Below, one piece after another: positions 17,015-27,055 of a stretch of DNA of 64,000 nt. This DNA is from Bolinopsis microptera (taxonomy: Eukaryota; Ctenophora; Tentaculata; Lobata; Bolinopsidae): assembly GCF_026151205.1 (NCBI RefSeq), contig NC_087083.1:12646944-12710943 (forward strand), written 5' to 3'. How positions within the stretch are numbered: position 1 is the stretch's first letter; the number at the start of each line of letters is the position of its first letter. The position numbers were made by a program, and so were the translations under genes. Under the pieces are notes generated by a model. The model saw only the letters and a program-made list of their open reading frames with translations, was not told the origin of the DNA and did no database searches.

Positions 17015-17224
17015 ATGCAGATGAATTATCCGATTTATAATATACGCATGAATTTGAGTTCAGTTCCAATTTACCACCTTGTTGACAAAACAGTCAGGAA
17101 TATGAGAGAAGCAATTTTCTCCCTAAACGTCAAGAAAAGCCCTTGCCTAAACAACAACCCCATACAGTGTATCTTGGAGATCGTGCCATACGAAAATAAG
17201 ATGTATATTGTAATAGTAGTGTAA
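17015..17224 (+). CDS. Short hypothetical ORF
   Basis: Sixty-nine codons with a plausible amino-acid mix (REAIFSLNVKKSPCLN in the middle, a hydrophobic end). No homology recognised and no paralog seen in the window. It might be an isolated exon or chance. Confidence 0.2.
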   Translation: MQMNYPIYNIRMNLSSVPIYHLVDKTVRNMREAIFSLNVKKSPCLNNNPIQCILEIVPYENKMYIVIVV

Positions 17225-17387
17225 CATTCAGTGATTCAGAGAGAGAAATATAAATTATCTGACAATTATGACGTTACTAGATAGTTATATGTCACATCTG
17301 GAATTAACAGGCTAAAATCGCTGATTATAAGCAGACAGATAACAAAACAGGTCATGAGGTGATGCTTGTCGTCTATATCGGTTAGGA

Positions 17388-17395
17388 TATAAATA
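17388..17395 (+). promoter_or_regulatory. TATA box of a broken subfamily II gene
   Basis: GATATAAATACCTATGTGTGAAGATAG: TATAAATA followed by the same leader seen at 51700 (TATAAATACCAATGTGTGAA). The coding exon behind it is almost entirely replaced by a TC microsatellite. Confidence 0.55.
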
Positions 17396-17449
17396 CCTAT
17401 GTGTGAAGATAGAAGTAACCAAGTTTCATTTTTATTATTGACAAGTTTT

Positions 17450-17585
<136 letters not shown>

Positions 17586-17593
17586 GCGGAACT

Positions 17594-17640
17594 GACTGTA
17601 TAAAACCGCATTTCAAACTGTCTGCATACAGCGTACAAGA
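17594..17640 (+). pseudogene. Subfamily II exon 1 remnant (II-a)
   Basis: Encodes YKTAFQTVCIQ, matching the YKTTFQTVCVWRKE stretch of subfamily II exon 1 (33134, 48881, 53095). Everything before it is microsatellite. Confidence 0.5.
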
Positions 17641-17699
17641 CGGCTTATCAAACCATTTGCGTTTAATAAGCCGTTATTACTCAATTTCTTGCTTCATAA

Positions 17700-18670
17700 T
17701 GAGATAATGGTAGATTAATGTAGGATGATGGAAAAGCAGTTTGAAGATGAGATCAATGAGGAGGGTATTAAATAATGGCCGATCAGCCCTCAACAGATTG
17801 GCAAATTTGAGCGACTAAACAAGTAATTAACTTTTGTCCTTATTGTTATTGCGAAGCTACCTCAATACAAACAATATGAGCTATAAGGAATGCGATACCC
17901 TGCCGAATAATATCATTCTAAAATCCTTTTATCTTCATGTCCTATCGTTAATTATTAGCGCTAATTTTTTTCTTTTTTTTTCTCTATTTTTTCTTCTTTT
18001 TTTCCTTTTTTTTCCTTTCTTCTCCGCGGCTAAATTTCTCAGGTGAACTGGTGAAGGAGTGTGAGGAATGTGTATTTGACGTGTTGGTGCCTGAAGAGGG
18101 TAACTCTAGCCCTCACCCTGGTGGCTAAGAGCGCCACCAAATTTAAATACAGTATTGGCCATGATTTGCTATGGAGCGGGGAGGGAGAGGAATATCGGAC
18201 AATTGTGTTCAAAAATCACAAGGAATAGTCCTGAGTCCACTTACAAGACAATTACTTGTTTAAAATTACTTTTTACATTTACAAGTTCAGTTAAAATTAT
18301 ATCATGACAGTATTATATGCCAACATTTTCGCAATGGAATAATAGGCTACAACTCAGTAGGATGATGGAAAAACAGTTTGAAGATGAGATCAATGAGAAG
18401 AAATTAAATAATGGCCTTCAGCCCTCAACAGATTGGCAAATTTGAGCGACTAAACAAGGTTACCTTTTCTCATTGTTGCTACTGCGAAGCTACCTCAATA
18501 CAAACAATATGAACTACAAAGAATGCGAAACCCCGCCGAATAATATCATTATAAAATCCTTTTCTTCTTCATGTCGTATCGTTAATTATTTGCGCTCATT
18601 TTTTTCTTTTTTTTCTCTATTTTTTCTTTTTTTTCCCTTTTTTTTTCTTTTTTCTCCGCGGCTAAACCGC
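17700..18670 (+). repeat. Tandem duplication around a family fragment
   Basis: 17720-18020 and 18357-18665 are near copies (GGATGATGGAAAA, GATTGGCAAATTTGAGCGAC, CCGAATAATATCAT then T/C tracts). Between them lies the subfamily II exon 3 fragment at 18043-18226. The T-rich ends resemble the 3' flank of subfamily I genes. Confidence 0.7.
18043..18226 (+). pseudogene. Subfamily II exon 3 fragment (II-b)
   Basis: Nearly identical to 49451-49610. It carries the second Cys pair (CEEC) in one frame and, after one extra G, VTLALTLVAKSATKFKYSIG in the next frame, so a frameshift separates the ribbon from the C-terminal strands. It stops short of the last about 40 residues. Confidence 0.6.
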
Positions 18671-18771
18671 TAAATTTGTATTTTTCTTCATTTTTATGTG
18701 AACTAATATAATTATACATACAATATTAAAACCTGCTTAACACCATTAGCACTAGCAGAGAAAGACATCCT

Positions 18772-19125
18772 CTGAACAACCTCGGGAGAGTCACATTAAC
18801 AAGCAGTCGCATCAACTCGATGGAGGGACTGTAAGTATTTTTTTATGATTATGGTATTTTCTAATATAATCTACTGCTAGAATTGTTCCCCTCATTGGCA
18901 ATCTGTTACATAACTATTTCGATTATTGAGTTGAATGCTTTTTTGTTATGTTTGGTGTTATATTTTTATGCTCTTTTTTTCTGATATTGAATATAACACT
19001 TAATTAACAAATTGATATTTTCCCAGGTTTTAATAACCTACAGAAAAGAAGATAGATTTAATAAACTCGTCACAGTAAAAGCACAAGAGATATATAACTG
19101 TCCAAGATGCCGGAGCAAACTTTTC
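18772..19125 (+). pseudogene. Subfamily I copy I-d (exon 1 end, intron, exon 2)
   Basis: Exon 1 end with GGAGGGACT|GTAAGT at 18831, an intron to the acceptor TTTCCCAG (19019-19026), and exon 2 with YRKEDRFNKLVTVKAQE then CPRC. Right after the first Cys pair the sequence changes to a tail shared with copy I-g, so the second Cys pair and C-terminus are lost. Confidence 0.6.
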
Positions 19126-19129
19126 GTTT

Positions 19130-19830
19130 TCATTGAATCAAACATCACACGTTACCACCGTCATACTGGTTATATCATATATCTTAATTAAGCAACAGTA
19201 AGTATAATTATTTTAACAACAGATTATATTATTTCAGTCAGTATCGACATGAATGTTACGATTGCAGTTTATATCATATTTACCTAATTGTACCTAATTA
19301 CGCTACAGCGACCTGGAGACAACGTGTCCCCCTGGAGTACCTATCTTAAGGATGGCTTGGTTACCAAACACATGTTGCATGTTGTCGGCGACGTGTGAAA
19401 CAGCTCCACAGGCCCCCCACGAGAAGGGCTGGAAGCCACCCAACGCATACCAAGTGCGGCCCAATTATTATTGTTGTTCACTATAAACCGTAGTGAAATG
19501 TGTATATCTCCACAAACAATGGGCCATAGATACAATTTTGTATCTTAACATTTATCAACCAATTAGCAACATGGTCGGTTCCGGAATTGTAATTAAATGT
19601 GGGGGAGACCGTTTCCTTGTGAGGGTGGGGGAAGAAATGCTGCACGTATGCTATTGTGAGTGGTTACTCCTACTCAGTCCCGAGGAGCATAGTCTCCTCT
19701 ACAGGGAGATTGTTGGAGCGCAGATAATATGTCGGACGCTGTTCAATCGCTTATCTAAAGTTAAACCGTCCATAACTTTTTTTATTTTTAAATGTCATTT
19801 TATTTTATTTTATTTTGTATTTTAATTTGT
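19130..19830 (+). repeat. Segment duplicated at 28880-29395
   Basis: CATCACACGNTACCACCGTC through the stretch with GTGTCCCCCTGGAGTACC and the frame MVGSGIVIKCGGDRFLVRVG is shared with 28880-29395. In both places it replaces the 3' half of a subfamily I gene. After GGGGAAGAAATG the two diverge: the 29.4 kb copy continues into a LINE-like C-terminus, this one into CEWLLLLSPEEHSL. TATTGNGAGTGG recurs at 30068, so about 670 bp are extra there. Confidence 0.65.
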
Positions 19831-20223
19831 CTAAATGAAATAGAAAAATTAATTAAAAATAAAAAAGTAAATCACTACAATTCATTTCTTGAACAATTTT
19901 ATAATCTTGATATCATTGTACTTTTATAAAACATCCAACGTTGCAGAAAAAATATGGACAATTTGGAGTGTGGAGAATTGCGAACACCAGTACCAATAAC
20001 CATTTTTACTTTTCACTTAATTCCCCGTTATAATATTTGGAAATTATTTGGAACATTTAGAATATTTAGGAAGATGAAAGAGTTTTTAAATAATTATAAC
20101 TTACGTAATTCTTCATAAATTCGTTACGTTAAAATGAGGTTTACTTATATTTAAAACAACTGAATAATAAAAATTGAAGAAAAAGGAGTCACACAATAAC
20201 TACATAATATAGTATAGGACGCG
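19831..20223. other. Unassigned AT-rich gap
   Basis: No coding or repeat feature supported; this is the flank of the gypsy insertion. Confidence 0.35.
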
Positions 20224-20340
20224 TGTTATATATATTGAACATTGATTGCTATCATAATTTGTTATTAACGATTTGTTCTTCCCTAGCCTCTATGATTACG
20301 TGTTAACAACTTGTTTTATTTCTACGCTCACGCTACAACA
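20224..20340 (+). repeat. Gypsy 5' LTR
   Basis: 117 bp, TGTTATATAT...CTACAACA, identical to 24879-24995 by my reading. Confidence 0.95.
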
Positions 20341-20396
20341 AATGGCGACGAGGACAAAAGAGCCACTAACCGTCACATGCTGTCAAAAAAGCTGGT

Positions 20397-23300
20397 TTGA
20401 AAGACAGGGAGGCTCAATTCATGAATAGCACGTTATCACCGGGAGAGTCATCGAGATCAGTGAACTTTGTGAAACCAACATTCAAAAGAACAATGAAAAA
20501 CCTCTATGGGAAGAAGGGGGAAAGTTCAGGTGGTTCGGGTGGAAAGCAGAAAAGTGGAATGCAAAAGGGACTTAAATGTAGACGGTGCGGACTTCGTGGA
20601 CATATTGGTGAAAATTGTCAAGTCCGGTGTCATATCTGCAAACGTATTGGACACATCTCCAAGAATTGCAAGCAAAACAGCATTGTTCACAACATTGAAC
20701 AAGGAGAGTCGAGTTCGGAGAGTTATGAGTTCGGTATGGATGAGAATTGTGAAAATGCCTTGGACAATGAGCTTTACCCCGAGTATGATCATGACAATGA
20801 GTGTAATTCAGTTGAGATTGAAAAAGGTAATGCTAATACATGTTCTTATCTGTGTGCTGATTTCTCTAAACTTACTCATTTAACTGATTCGAAATCTTCA
20901 AATATGTATGTGAGGGATAAGGTGTTTAATGCCTTTGATTTTAGTTATCTTGTTTGTGATCCCGATTCCACTATTACCACTGATAAGTCTGACTTAAGTT
21001 TAGTTTCTGATAATGTGTTTCCGAATGTCAATATGATTGAGTTAAGCAAACCGTATGTAGAAGTAGAAATCAACGGTAAACTTCTGTCTATGGAGTTCGA
21101 TTCAGGGTCTGCAGTGTCTGTTGTGAGCAAACGTACATTATTATCTTGTGGCTTGGCCAATTTAACACTTACACCCAGCAGGCAAACATTACGGGTTGCA
21201 AACGGACAAATCAAAACAGTTGACGGCTGTGCTGTAGTTAATGTAGAGTTGAACGGTGAAAAAGCTCATGGAATGCAGCTCTATGTAGCAGAGGACTTCC
21301 CCAGTTTGTTTGGAAGACCGTGGATTGTAAAGTTCTGTGGACAGAATTGGCTAGAGAAGCTGCTCAGCACAAAGTTAGTACATAATGTAGCCCCAGACAA
21401 ATCCCAGCAGGTGTCAGTGAGCTGTGAAAGCTGCTCTGGGAGTGGTGTCGATAAGGGTGACATGCTAACCGATGGTGCGACCGTGAAAAACAGGTGGAAA
21501 TGTGAAAACACCTGTACTCGGGTTGATCAATGTCGTAGTATCGCTCAGTTAAAACAGAGCGAGGTGTTTAAATCGGGTTTAGGACTAGTTAAGGGTGTAC
21601 AGGCAAGTTTGGTCCTGAAGGACAACTCCAAACCTATTATGATGAAAGCCCGTAGTCTACCCTATGCCTTGAGAAACAAGGTTGAAAGTGAGTTAAATGA
21701 TATGGTTGAAGCGAAGATTCTAACCAAAGTCGAAGACAGTCCATGGGGGACACCCATAGTGCCTGTGAAGAAGGATGGAGGGCAGTCAGTGCGCATTTGT
21801 GGGGATTATAAATCGACCCTGAACAAATGTATCAGCACCCGACAATACCCTCTACCTACCGTGGAGGAATGTCTGAATGCTGTGCAGGGGGGACAAACGT
21901 TCTCTAAGATTGACATCAAAAAGGCTTATAATAACCTGTTGATAAGAAATGAGGACCGTGTCTTGACCACCCTGAATACGCACAAAGGGTTGTATCAATG
22001 GAATCGCTTGCCGGATGGCATCAACAGTGCATCGGCTATATTCCAGTCATGTATGGATGACACTCTGTGGGGTGTGCCTATGACGTGCTGCAGAATTGAC
22101 GATATATTAGTTTCTGGTCGAAATGAGAGTGACCATCTGATCAACCTCAATAATGTCAGAAGTAGGTTGGAGCAGCGAGGTTTTAAATGTAAAACCGAAA
22201 AAACTTCTTTCATGCAAAAAGAAGTTGTCTATCTGGGTCATGTGGTGTCTGCTGAAGGGATCAAACCCGTGAAAAGCAAGGTCGAGAGTATGCTGATGGC
22301 TCCAGAACCTAGGAATGTGGACGAACTGATTAGTTTTTTGGGGGCTGTGAATTATTACAGGCGCTATTTGCCCAACTTGTCGTCTGTGATTGCTCCAATT
22401 GAAAGGCTGAGAGCTAAGAATGTAAAGTGGGTGTGGACAAATACCGAAAAGACAGCGTTTAAAATATTGAAAAATCTGCTGGCTTCTAACCGTGTATTGA
22501 CCTTTTACAATCCCAAGCTTCCTCTTAAACTGGACACTGATGCTTCAATCGGTGGCATTGGCGCAGTGTTGTCTCACATTATGCTGAATGGGGATGAGCG
22601 CCCCATTGAGTTCATCTCCCGGACCCTGTCACCGGCCGAGAGGAATTACGCTCAAGTGGACAAAGAGGCCCTGGCCATAGTGTGGGCCATAAAGCGCCTA
22701 CATATTTACTTGTATATGAGACAGTTTACCTTGGTGACAGATCATCGTGCGCTGGTTCGTATATTTGGCGATAAGCCAATTCCAGAGATGACTGCCGGTA
22801 GGTTAACTAGGTGGGCTTTATTCCTTATGAATTACCAGTATGACATTCAATATCGTAATACCAAGGATCATGCTAACGCTGATATGTTATCCAGGCTGCC
22901 AAAATCGGTAACACACCCTGTGAGGGAGAGAGACGAGTTTGGTGATATGTTTGCACTGACTATGAGCGAGACTTTACTCAATGCTGAGTTAGTGGCGAAC
23001 GACACTCGTAAGGACCCGATTCTGAGCAGAGTTTTGGAATACACTCTGAATGGTTGGCCGAAGAATCTGAAATGTGACGGTGATCTCAAAGCTTTCTGGA
23101 CTAGAAGAGACGAGTTGAGCCATGAACTTGGATGTTTAACTTGGGGAGCCCGTGTCGTGATTCCCGCTAAACTGAGAAGCACTGTAATGGATATTCTGCA
23201 CGCCACTCACATTGGAGTAACAGGTATGAAATCCTTGGCCAGATCTTACGTTTACTGGCCACGTCTTGACACACAAATCGAGGATACTGCTCGGACGTGT

Positions 23301-24095
23301 GAGACATGCGCCAAGTATGGTAAGAACATGACTAAAGTCGTTGACCACCCCTGGGCTAAATCCAGTGCACCTTTCCAAAGAGTACACGCGGACTTTGCGG
23401 GCCCATTCCTGGGCAGCATGTGGCTATTATTAGTAGACTCTTACAGCAAGTGGCCTGAAGTTGTTCAAATGAACACAAATACAACATCTAGTGCTACAAT
23501 ACGTGCTTTTAGATCCATATTCTCTCGTACAGGTATTCCAATCTGTCTGGTAACGGATAACGGACCACAGTTCGTGTCGGATGAAACTGAGGGATATCTG
23601 AAATCCTGTGGTATAAAGCACGTGACTGTTCCGACGTATTCTCCCAAATCAAACGGAATCTGCGAACGACTTGTTCAGTCGTTTAAATCCGCCCTGAAAA
23701 AGATGTCTGTAACCAGTAAGGACGTGTGCAAGAATCTGAACGATTTTCTGCTAACTTACCGCAACACACCCCATTCGTCTACTGGTCAAACACCAGCTGT
23801 GTTAGCGTTCAACAGAACTCTGCGATCTAAACTACACCAAATCAAACCAACCGATCGGATGAGGGAGCAGGAATTGCAATCTGAGAAACTGCAAGTTGCA
23901 ATTAACGAACACCCCAGAACTCGAGAGTTCCGGGAAAATCAGCTCATTTTCGCCAAAATGGACGACAAAAGCCACTGGGAACAAGCTAGAGTAATCAAAA
24001 GACTCGGTGATAATTCGAACAATTACGTGGTCCAACACGCTGACGCAATAAAACCGCAAAAAAACGCTGTTAACCAGAGAGATAGCTCGCTCTGA
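20397..24095 (+). CDS. Gypsy NC-PR-RT-RH-IN polyprotein
   Basis: 1232 codons without interruption. Two nucleocapsid knuckles, CRRCGLRGHIGENC and CHICKRIGHISKNC, lie in the first 100 residues, then an aspartic protease with FDSGSAVSVV, a Ty3-type reverse transcriptase, RNase H (DTDASIGGIGAV, DKEALAIVWAI, TDHRAL) and an integrase with an HHCC finger and D..D..E core (ADFAG, TDNGPQFVS, SNGICERLVQ). Two oddities: only about 60 codons precede the knuckles, so the capsid part of gag is absent or deleted, and the catalytic loop reads CRIDDILVSG, with Arg where the family almost always has Tyr before xDD (AGA at about 22090). Either could make it defective or dependent on a helper copy. Confidence 0.95.
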   Translation: MKDREAQFMNSTLSPGESSRSVNFVKPTFKRTMKNLYGKKGESSGGSGGKQKSGMQKGLKCRRCGLRGHIGENCQVRCHICKRIGHISKNCKQNSIVHNIEQGESSSESYEFGMDENCENALDNELYPEYDHDNECNSVEIEKGNANTCSYLCADFSKLTHLTDSKSSNMYVRDKVFNAFDFSYLVCDPDSTITTDKSDLSLVSDNVFPNVNMIELSKPYVEVEINGKLLSMEFDSGSAVSVVSKRTLLSCGLANLTLTPSRQTLRVANGQIKTVDGCAVVNVELNGEKAHGMQLYVAEDFPSLFGRPWIVKFCGQNWLEKLLSTKLVHNVAPDKSQQVSVSCESCSGSGVDKGDMLTDGATVKNRWKCENTCTRVDQCRSIAQLKQSEVFKSGLGLVKGVQASLVLKDNSKPIMMKARSLPYALRNKVESELNDMVEAKILTKVEDSPWGTPIVPVKKDGGQSVRICGDYKSTLNKCISTRQYPLPTVEECLNAVQGGQTFSKIDIKKAYNNLLIRNEDRVLTTLNTHKGLYQWNRLPDGINSASAIFQSCMDDTLWGVPMTCCRIDDILVSGRNESDHLINLNNVRSRLEQRGFKCKTEKTSFMQKEVVYLGHVVSAEGIKPVKSKVESMLMAPEPRNVDELISFLGAVNYYRRYLPNLSSVIAPIERLRAKNVKWVWTNTEKTAFKILKNLLASNRVLTFYNPKLPLKLDTDASIGGIGAVLSHIMLNGDERPIEFISRTLSPAERNYAQVDKEALAIVWAIKRLHIYLYMRQFTLVTDHRALVRIFGDKPIPEMTAGRLTRWALFLMNYQYDIQYRNTKDHANADMLSRLPKSVTHPVRERDEFGDMFALTMSETLLNAELVANDTRKDPILSRVLEYTLNGWPKNLKCDGDLKAFWTRRDELSHELGCLTWGARVVIPAKLRSTVMDILHATHIGVTGMKSLARSYVYWPRLDTQIEDTARTCETCAKYGKNMTKVVDHPWAKSSAPFQRVHADFAGPFLGSMWLLLVDSYSKWPEVVQMNTNTTSSATIRAFRSIFSRTGIPICLVTDNGPQFVSDETEGYLKSCGIKHVTVPTYSPKSNGICERLVQSFKSALKKMSVTSKDVCKNLNDFLLTYRNTPHSSTGQTPAVLAFNRTLRSKLHQIKPTDRMREQELQSEKLQVAINEHPRTREFRENQLIFAKMDDKSHWEQARVIKRLGDNSNNYVVQHADAIKPQKNAVNQRDSSL

Positions 24096-24138
24096 CATTA
24101 AGTTCCAGAAGCTGCATGAAACAAGGGAAAGACGGAGA

Positions 24139-24411
24139 ATGAATGCACTAAACCTAGGAGTTCCGAACGGCAACAGACTAGAGGCTGTGGCGAAACCAGC
24201 GTCCCCAGTCAAGGATACCTCACCGGCTAAAGTGACTGAGCGTCCTCAACCGAAAGTTGCTTCCCCCCTGAAAACCAACGACAAGCAAGTCCGGGTGTCT
24301 GAGTTGTCCAAACCTACAGCTACAGGTGGTGCACCCTTACCTGAACCGCGTTTGAGACCAACCAGAAGTGCTAAGAGTGATGCTATCACTAAAATGAAAA
24401 CCATGAGTTAG
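24139..24411 (+). CDS. 3' ORF of gypsy element, proline/lysine-rich
   Basis: Ninety codons in the +1 frame relative to pol. The same frame is open upstream across the pol stop (IARSDIKFQKLHETRERRR), so it is probably the natural C-terminal tail of integrase, separated by a one-base frameshift. Low complexity (PKVASPLK, PEPRLRPTRSAK). Confidence 0.5.
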   Translation: MNALNLGVPNGNRLEAVAKPASPVKDTSPAKVTERPQPKVASPLKTNDKQVRVSELSKPTATGGAPLPEPRLRPTRSAKSDAITKMKTMS

Positions 24412-24878
24412 AATGAGTAATCACGAACTGAAATCATTGTAAACCCGTATGTTGTAATATTTGTCAAACCGCTGTTTTTATCACATTTTTAGAGTCACTC
24501 ATTATTTTAAATTTTACAGATTTCCTGATTTAACTTATATGTATTTTAATAATTCGACAGAGAACGTGGCTAATCCAATTTTATGGAAATATGAGTTACA
24601 AGTTTTTAACGTTTAAGAAGCAAAATGTCGCTAATTTTGTCCCGACCTGTGGGGAGAAAGTATTTTTTATTTCTGTTTTCTGACAGTTAAAGTTAAAGAC
24701 CAGTTTGGTCACAAAAGCTGTTCCACATGTATGGAACGCGCGGCGACGTTAAGCTAGTCAGCGCTAAAAAGTGACAGTCCTCCTGACCTCAATTTTGCGC
24801 GCGCGCCTAGCTCCTCGTGTTAAACGCGAGCGCAGCTAGTTGTATCGGCCGACTAGCTATAACTTGCCGAAGGGAGAT
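24412..24878 (+). other. 3' untranslated region of gypsy element
   Basis: No frame. Contains a GC-rich patch (GCGCGCGCC near 24797) and the purine tract before the LTR. Confidence 0.5.
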
Positions 24879-24995
24879 TGTTATATATATTGAACATTGA
24901 TTGCTATCATAATTTGTTATTAACGATTTGTTCTTCCCTAGCCTCTATGATTACGTGTTAACAACTTGTTTTATTTCTACGCTCACGCTACAACA
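24879..24995 (+). repeat. Gypsy 3' LTR
   Basis: Identical to 20224-20340; followed by the ACGCG duplication. Confidence 0.95.
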
Positions 24996-25000
24996 ACGCG

Positions 25001-25560
25001 GACACACGGATTCACTATTACAAGAGATTTGAAACTAAGAGACTAACAAGAAATGGACTATATTACAGTGAGTGATATAACGGATTTTGCAGGGTTTATA
25101 AGCTTATAAGGACTTTAATGGTTTCAAATATCATATGGTACACTGTACAGCAAGATTCAGTTATCTGGGCGTCACATTAGACAACTAGTCAAGTAATGGG
25201 AGGCATCTCACCGTAAGATACGACTGTAATTAGGTAATTAGGTCTCATACAGTGGTGATCACACCTTCATTGTTTATCACATTTCAGCATTGCCTTTAAT
25301 ATCTTATTAGAACACAGACAAAAATTCACGTGACCTCACGTGCCCTCATTAAGTGTAATATAACGATTAACGTTAATAACGTCAGAAGTGAAGTAAATTT
25401 TTTTTAAATTAACGTCTAAAGCAAGCTTGAATTAATTTTTTTTAAAATAACGTCCGAGATAAGTTTAAGCGATATATAAAATATAAATAAAACGTCAACT
25501 AAACTCGACGATGAAGTCAATGGACTTCAAGAAAAAAATAAACTGATGTTAATATGGACG
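25001..25560. other. Unassigned gap
   Basis: No gene supported. A short stretch at about 25155 encodes SYLGVTLD, which recalls the post-RT region of LINE proteins, but it is too short to call. Confidence 0.3.
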
Positions 25561-25598
25561 TCAGAAGCTAAGCTTGAAATTCGGCAGCAACCTCAGAA

Positions 25599-26030
25599 AT
25601 GAGATGTAATCTGAGACACAACCTGACGTCAAGGGACGTCAGCCAGAAATACGCCGTAAATTTGTACTCCCCAGCTGGTGTTTTAACGCTACTAACCCTA
25701 TCCTTCCCCAACAGCAATGTGACGAACCCACCCATGTCGGAACTAGATCATCAGTCTATTATACCGTTACCACGTTTCCACGAGGCAGCACAGCAACTCG
25801 CCAGAAGGACGACGACAAGAACGCCCGACGTTATGATTGATGACATGTTCATTGGTCTCTATATCATCTTCACTTTTTTCTCAGGTGGAGGCAAGTTATG
25901 TTCTGAATGGATGATATAAAAACATAAAGTCGCTGAGAGAGCATGAGACTTATCAATGCCCCCCGATGTCGCTCTGATGGACATACTTGCAAAGAATCGC
26001 CAAACAACTCGTAGGAGGGACTGTAAGTAT
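25599..26030 (+). pseudogene. Subfamily I copy I-e, scrambled exons
   Basis: An exon 1 end resembling AAQQLARRT occurs near 25785-25817, an intron with the family's GATTGATGACATGTTCATT signature, acceptor TTTCTCAG (25875-25882), then exon 2 VEASYVLNG with TGA, HETYQC and a one-base insertion in the first Cys pair. At 25990 the sequence switches from inside the zinc ribbon to the end of another copy's exon 1 (LQRIAKQL...GGGACT|GTAAGT). This is a recombinant of at least two copies. Confidence 0.55.
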
Positions 26031-26277
26031 TTTTTTATGATAAGGGTATTTCTAAACTCATCAAAAAGGAACCGGTACAGGATTTCTTATCACAATTGAA
26101 TATTAAACTAATTATCAACAATTGATATAAATATATTAAAACAACTTGCTAGTAAAAGTTCTGCAGCATTATATTCGAACTGATAAGTGAATGCAAGCTG
26201 AAAATTTAATCAAAAACTCATCAAAAAGGATACTTTCTTATCACAATTAAATATTTAAACTAATTAACAGGAACGGG

Positions 26278-26285
26278 TATAAATA
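26278..26285 (+). promoter_or_regulatory. TATA box of copy I-f
   Basis: GGGTATAAATACATGG, 93 bases before the ATG at 26371. Same core as at 15499. Confidence 0.6.
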
Positions 26286-26370
26286 CATGGATTCACGGTG
26301 AGGATATTAACCCTACTGTTTCATCTTATTTGACTTAACAAAATTTTGTGTTTTTGACCTGCAAGTGACC

Positions 26371-26812
26371 ATGTCAACTGAACTTCTCACAATTGTTGGG
26401 ACAATCGATCGTGTGGTAATTTTAGATAGGCATGTTAAAATGATGGTAACGTCAAATATACCGTTTGAGCTGAAAGTAACCACGTTCAACATATGGGACA
26501 GGAAACTAAAAAGAACTTGCACAAATCTCAATGGCGGGGACTGTAAATATTTTTTCATTCAATCTACTGCTAGAATTTATCCTCCTCGTTGGCAATCTGT
26601 TACATAACTAGTTTGATTATTGAGTTAAACACTTTTTTGTTATGTTTGGTGTTATGCATTTTTATGCTCTTTTTTATGGTATTGAACATGACAACATACA
26701 GAATACAGGAGCGGTATAAAAAACTTATTGCATTGCAATTCCAGGAAACCTACAATTGTCCACGGTGTAAAAGCACTCTGGCCCTTGAAGGTGCACAAGA
26801 ACTGCCCATGGT
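26371..26812 (+). pseudogene. Subfamily I copy I-f
   Basis: Exon 1 (26371-26542) is open: MSTELLTIVGTIDRVVILD then a second strand ending NIPFELKVTTFNIWD. The donor is GTAAAT, and exon 1 is one or two bases off the length of I-h exon 1, which spoils the phase. Exon 2 (from about 26690) encodes RYKKLIALQFQETYNC, CPRC and EGAQ, then runs into a pyrimidine-rich low-complexity tract in place of the second Cys pair. Probably dead. Confidence 0.6.
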
Positions 26813-26819
26813 GCCCCAC

Positions 26820-27055
26820 AGTTTAATTTCTTCATTTCTTCATTTCTTTATTTCTTTATTTCTTTATTTCTTTATTTCTTTATTTCTTTATTTTTTCATT
26901 TCTTCATTTTTTCGTTTCTTCATTTCTTCATTTCTTCATATTTTCTTCATTTCTTCATTTCTCCATTTCTTCATTTCTTCATTTCTTCATTTCATGTTAA
27001 GCACACGTGTAACATTTAGGAGTTATTTGAAAGAAAAAATTGTACCCTTGTGATC
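26820..27055 (+). repeat. ATTTCTTY low-complexity tract with shared flank
   Basis: Repeats of ATTTCTTC/ATTTCTTT, followed by CATGTTAAGCACACGTGTAA and about 60 further bases identical to 31447-31512. The same tract plus flank truncates copy I-h at the same place in the gene. Confidence 0.85.

Larger units (their letters stand above)
20219..25000 (+). mobile_element. Ty3/gypsy retrotransposon with 5 bp TSD
   Basis: Identical 117 bp LTRs at 20224-20340 and 24879-24995 (TG...CA), target duplication ACGCG on both sides (20219-20223, 24996-25000), a candidate primer-binding site TGGCGACGAGGAC from 20343, a purine-rich AAGGGAGA before the 3' LTR, and a pol frame between. Identical LTRs indicate recent insertion. 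The gag capsid region is missing (see the CDS). Confidence 0.95.

Noticed and set aside
26589-27053. Frame that looks like a zinc-ribbon protein with a long Phe-rich tail
   Set aside because: The tail is the ATTTCTT repeat tract; only 26690-26812 is family sequence.
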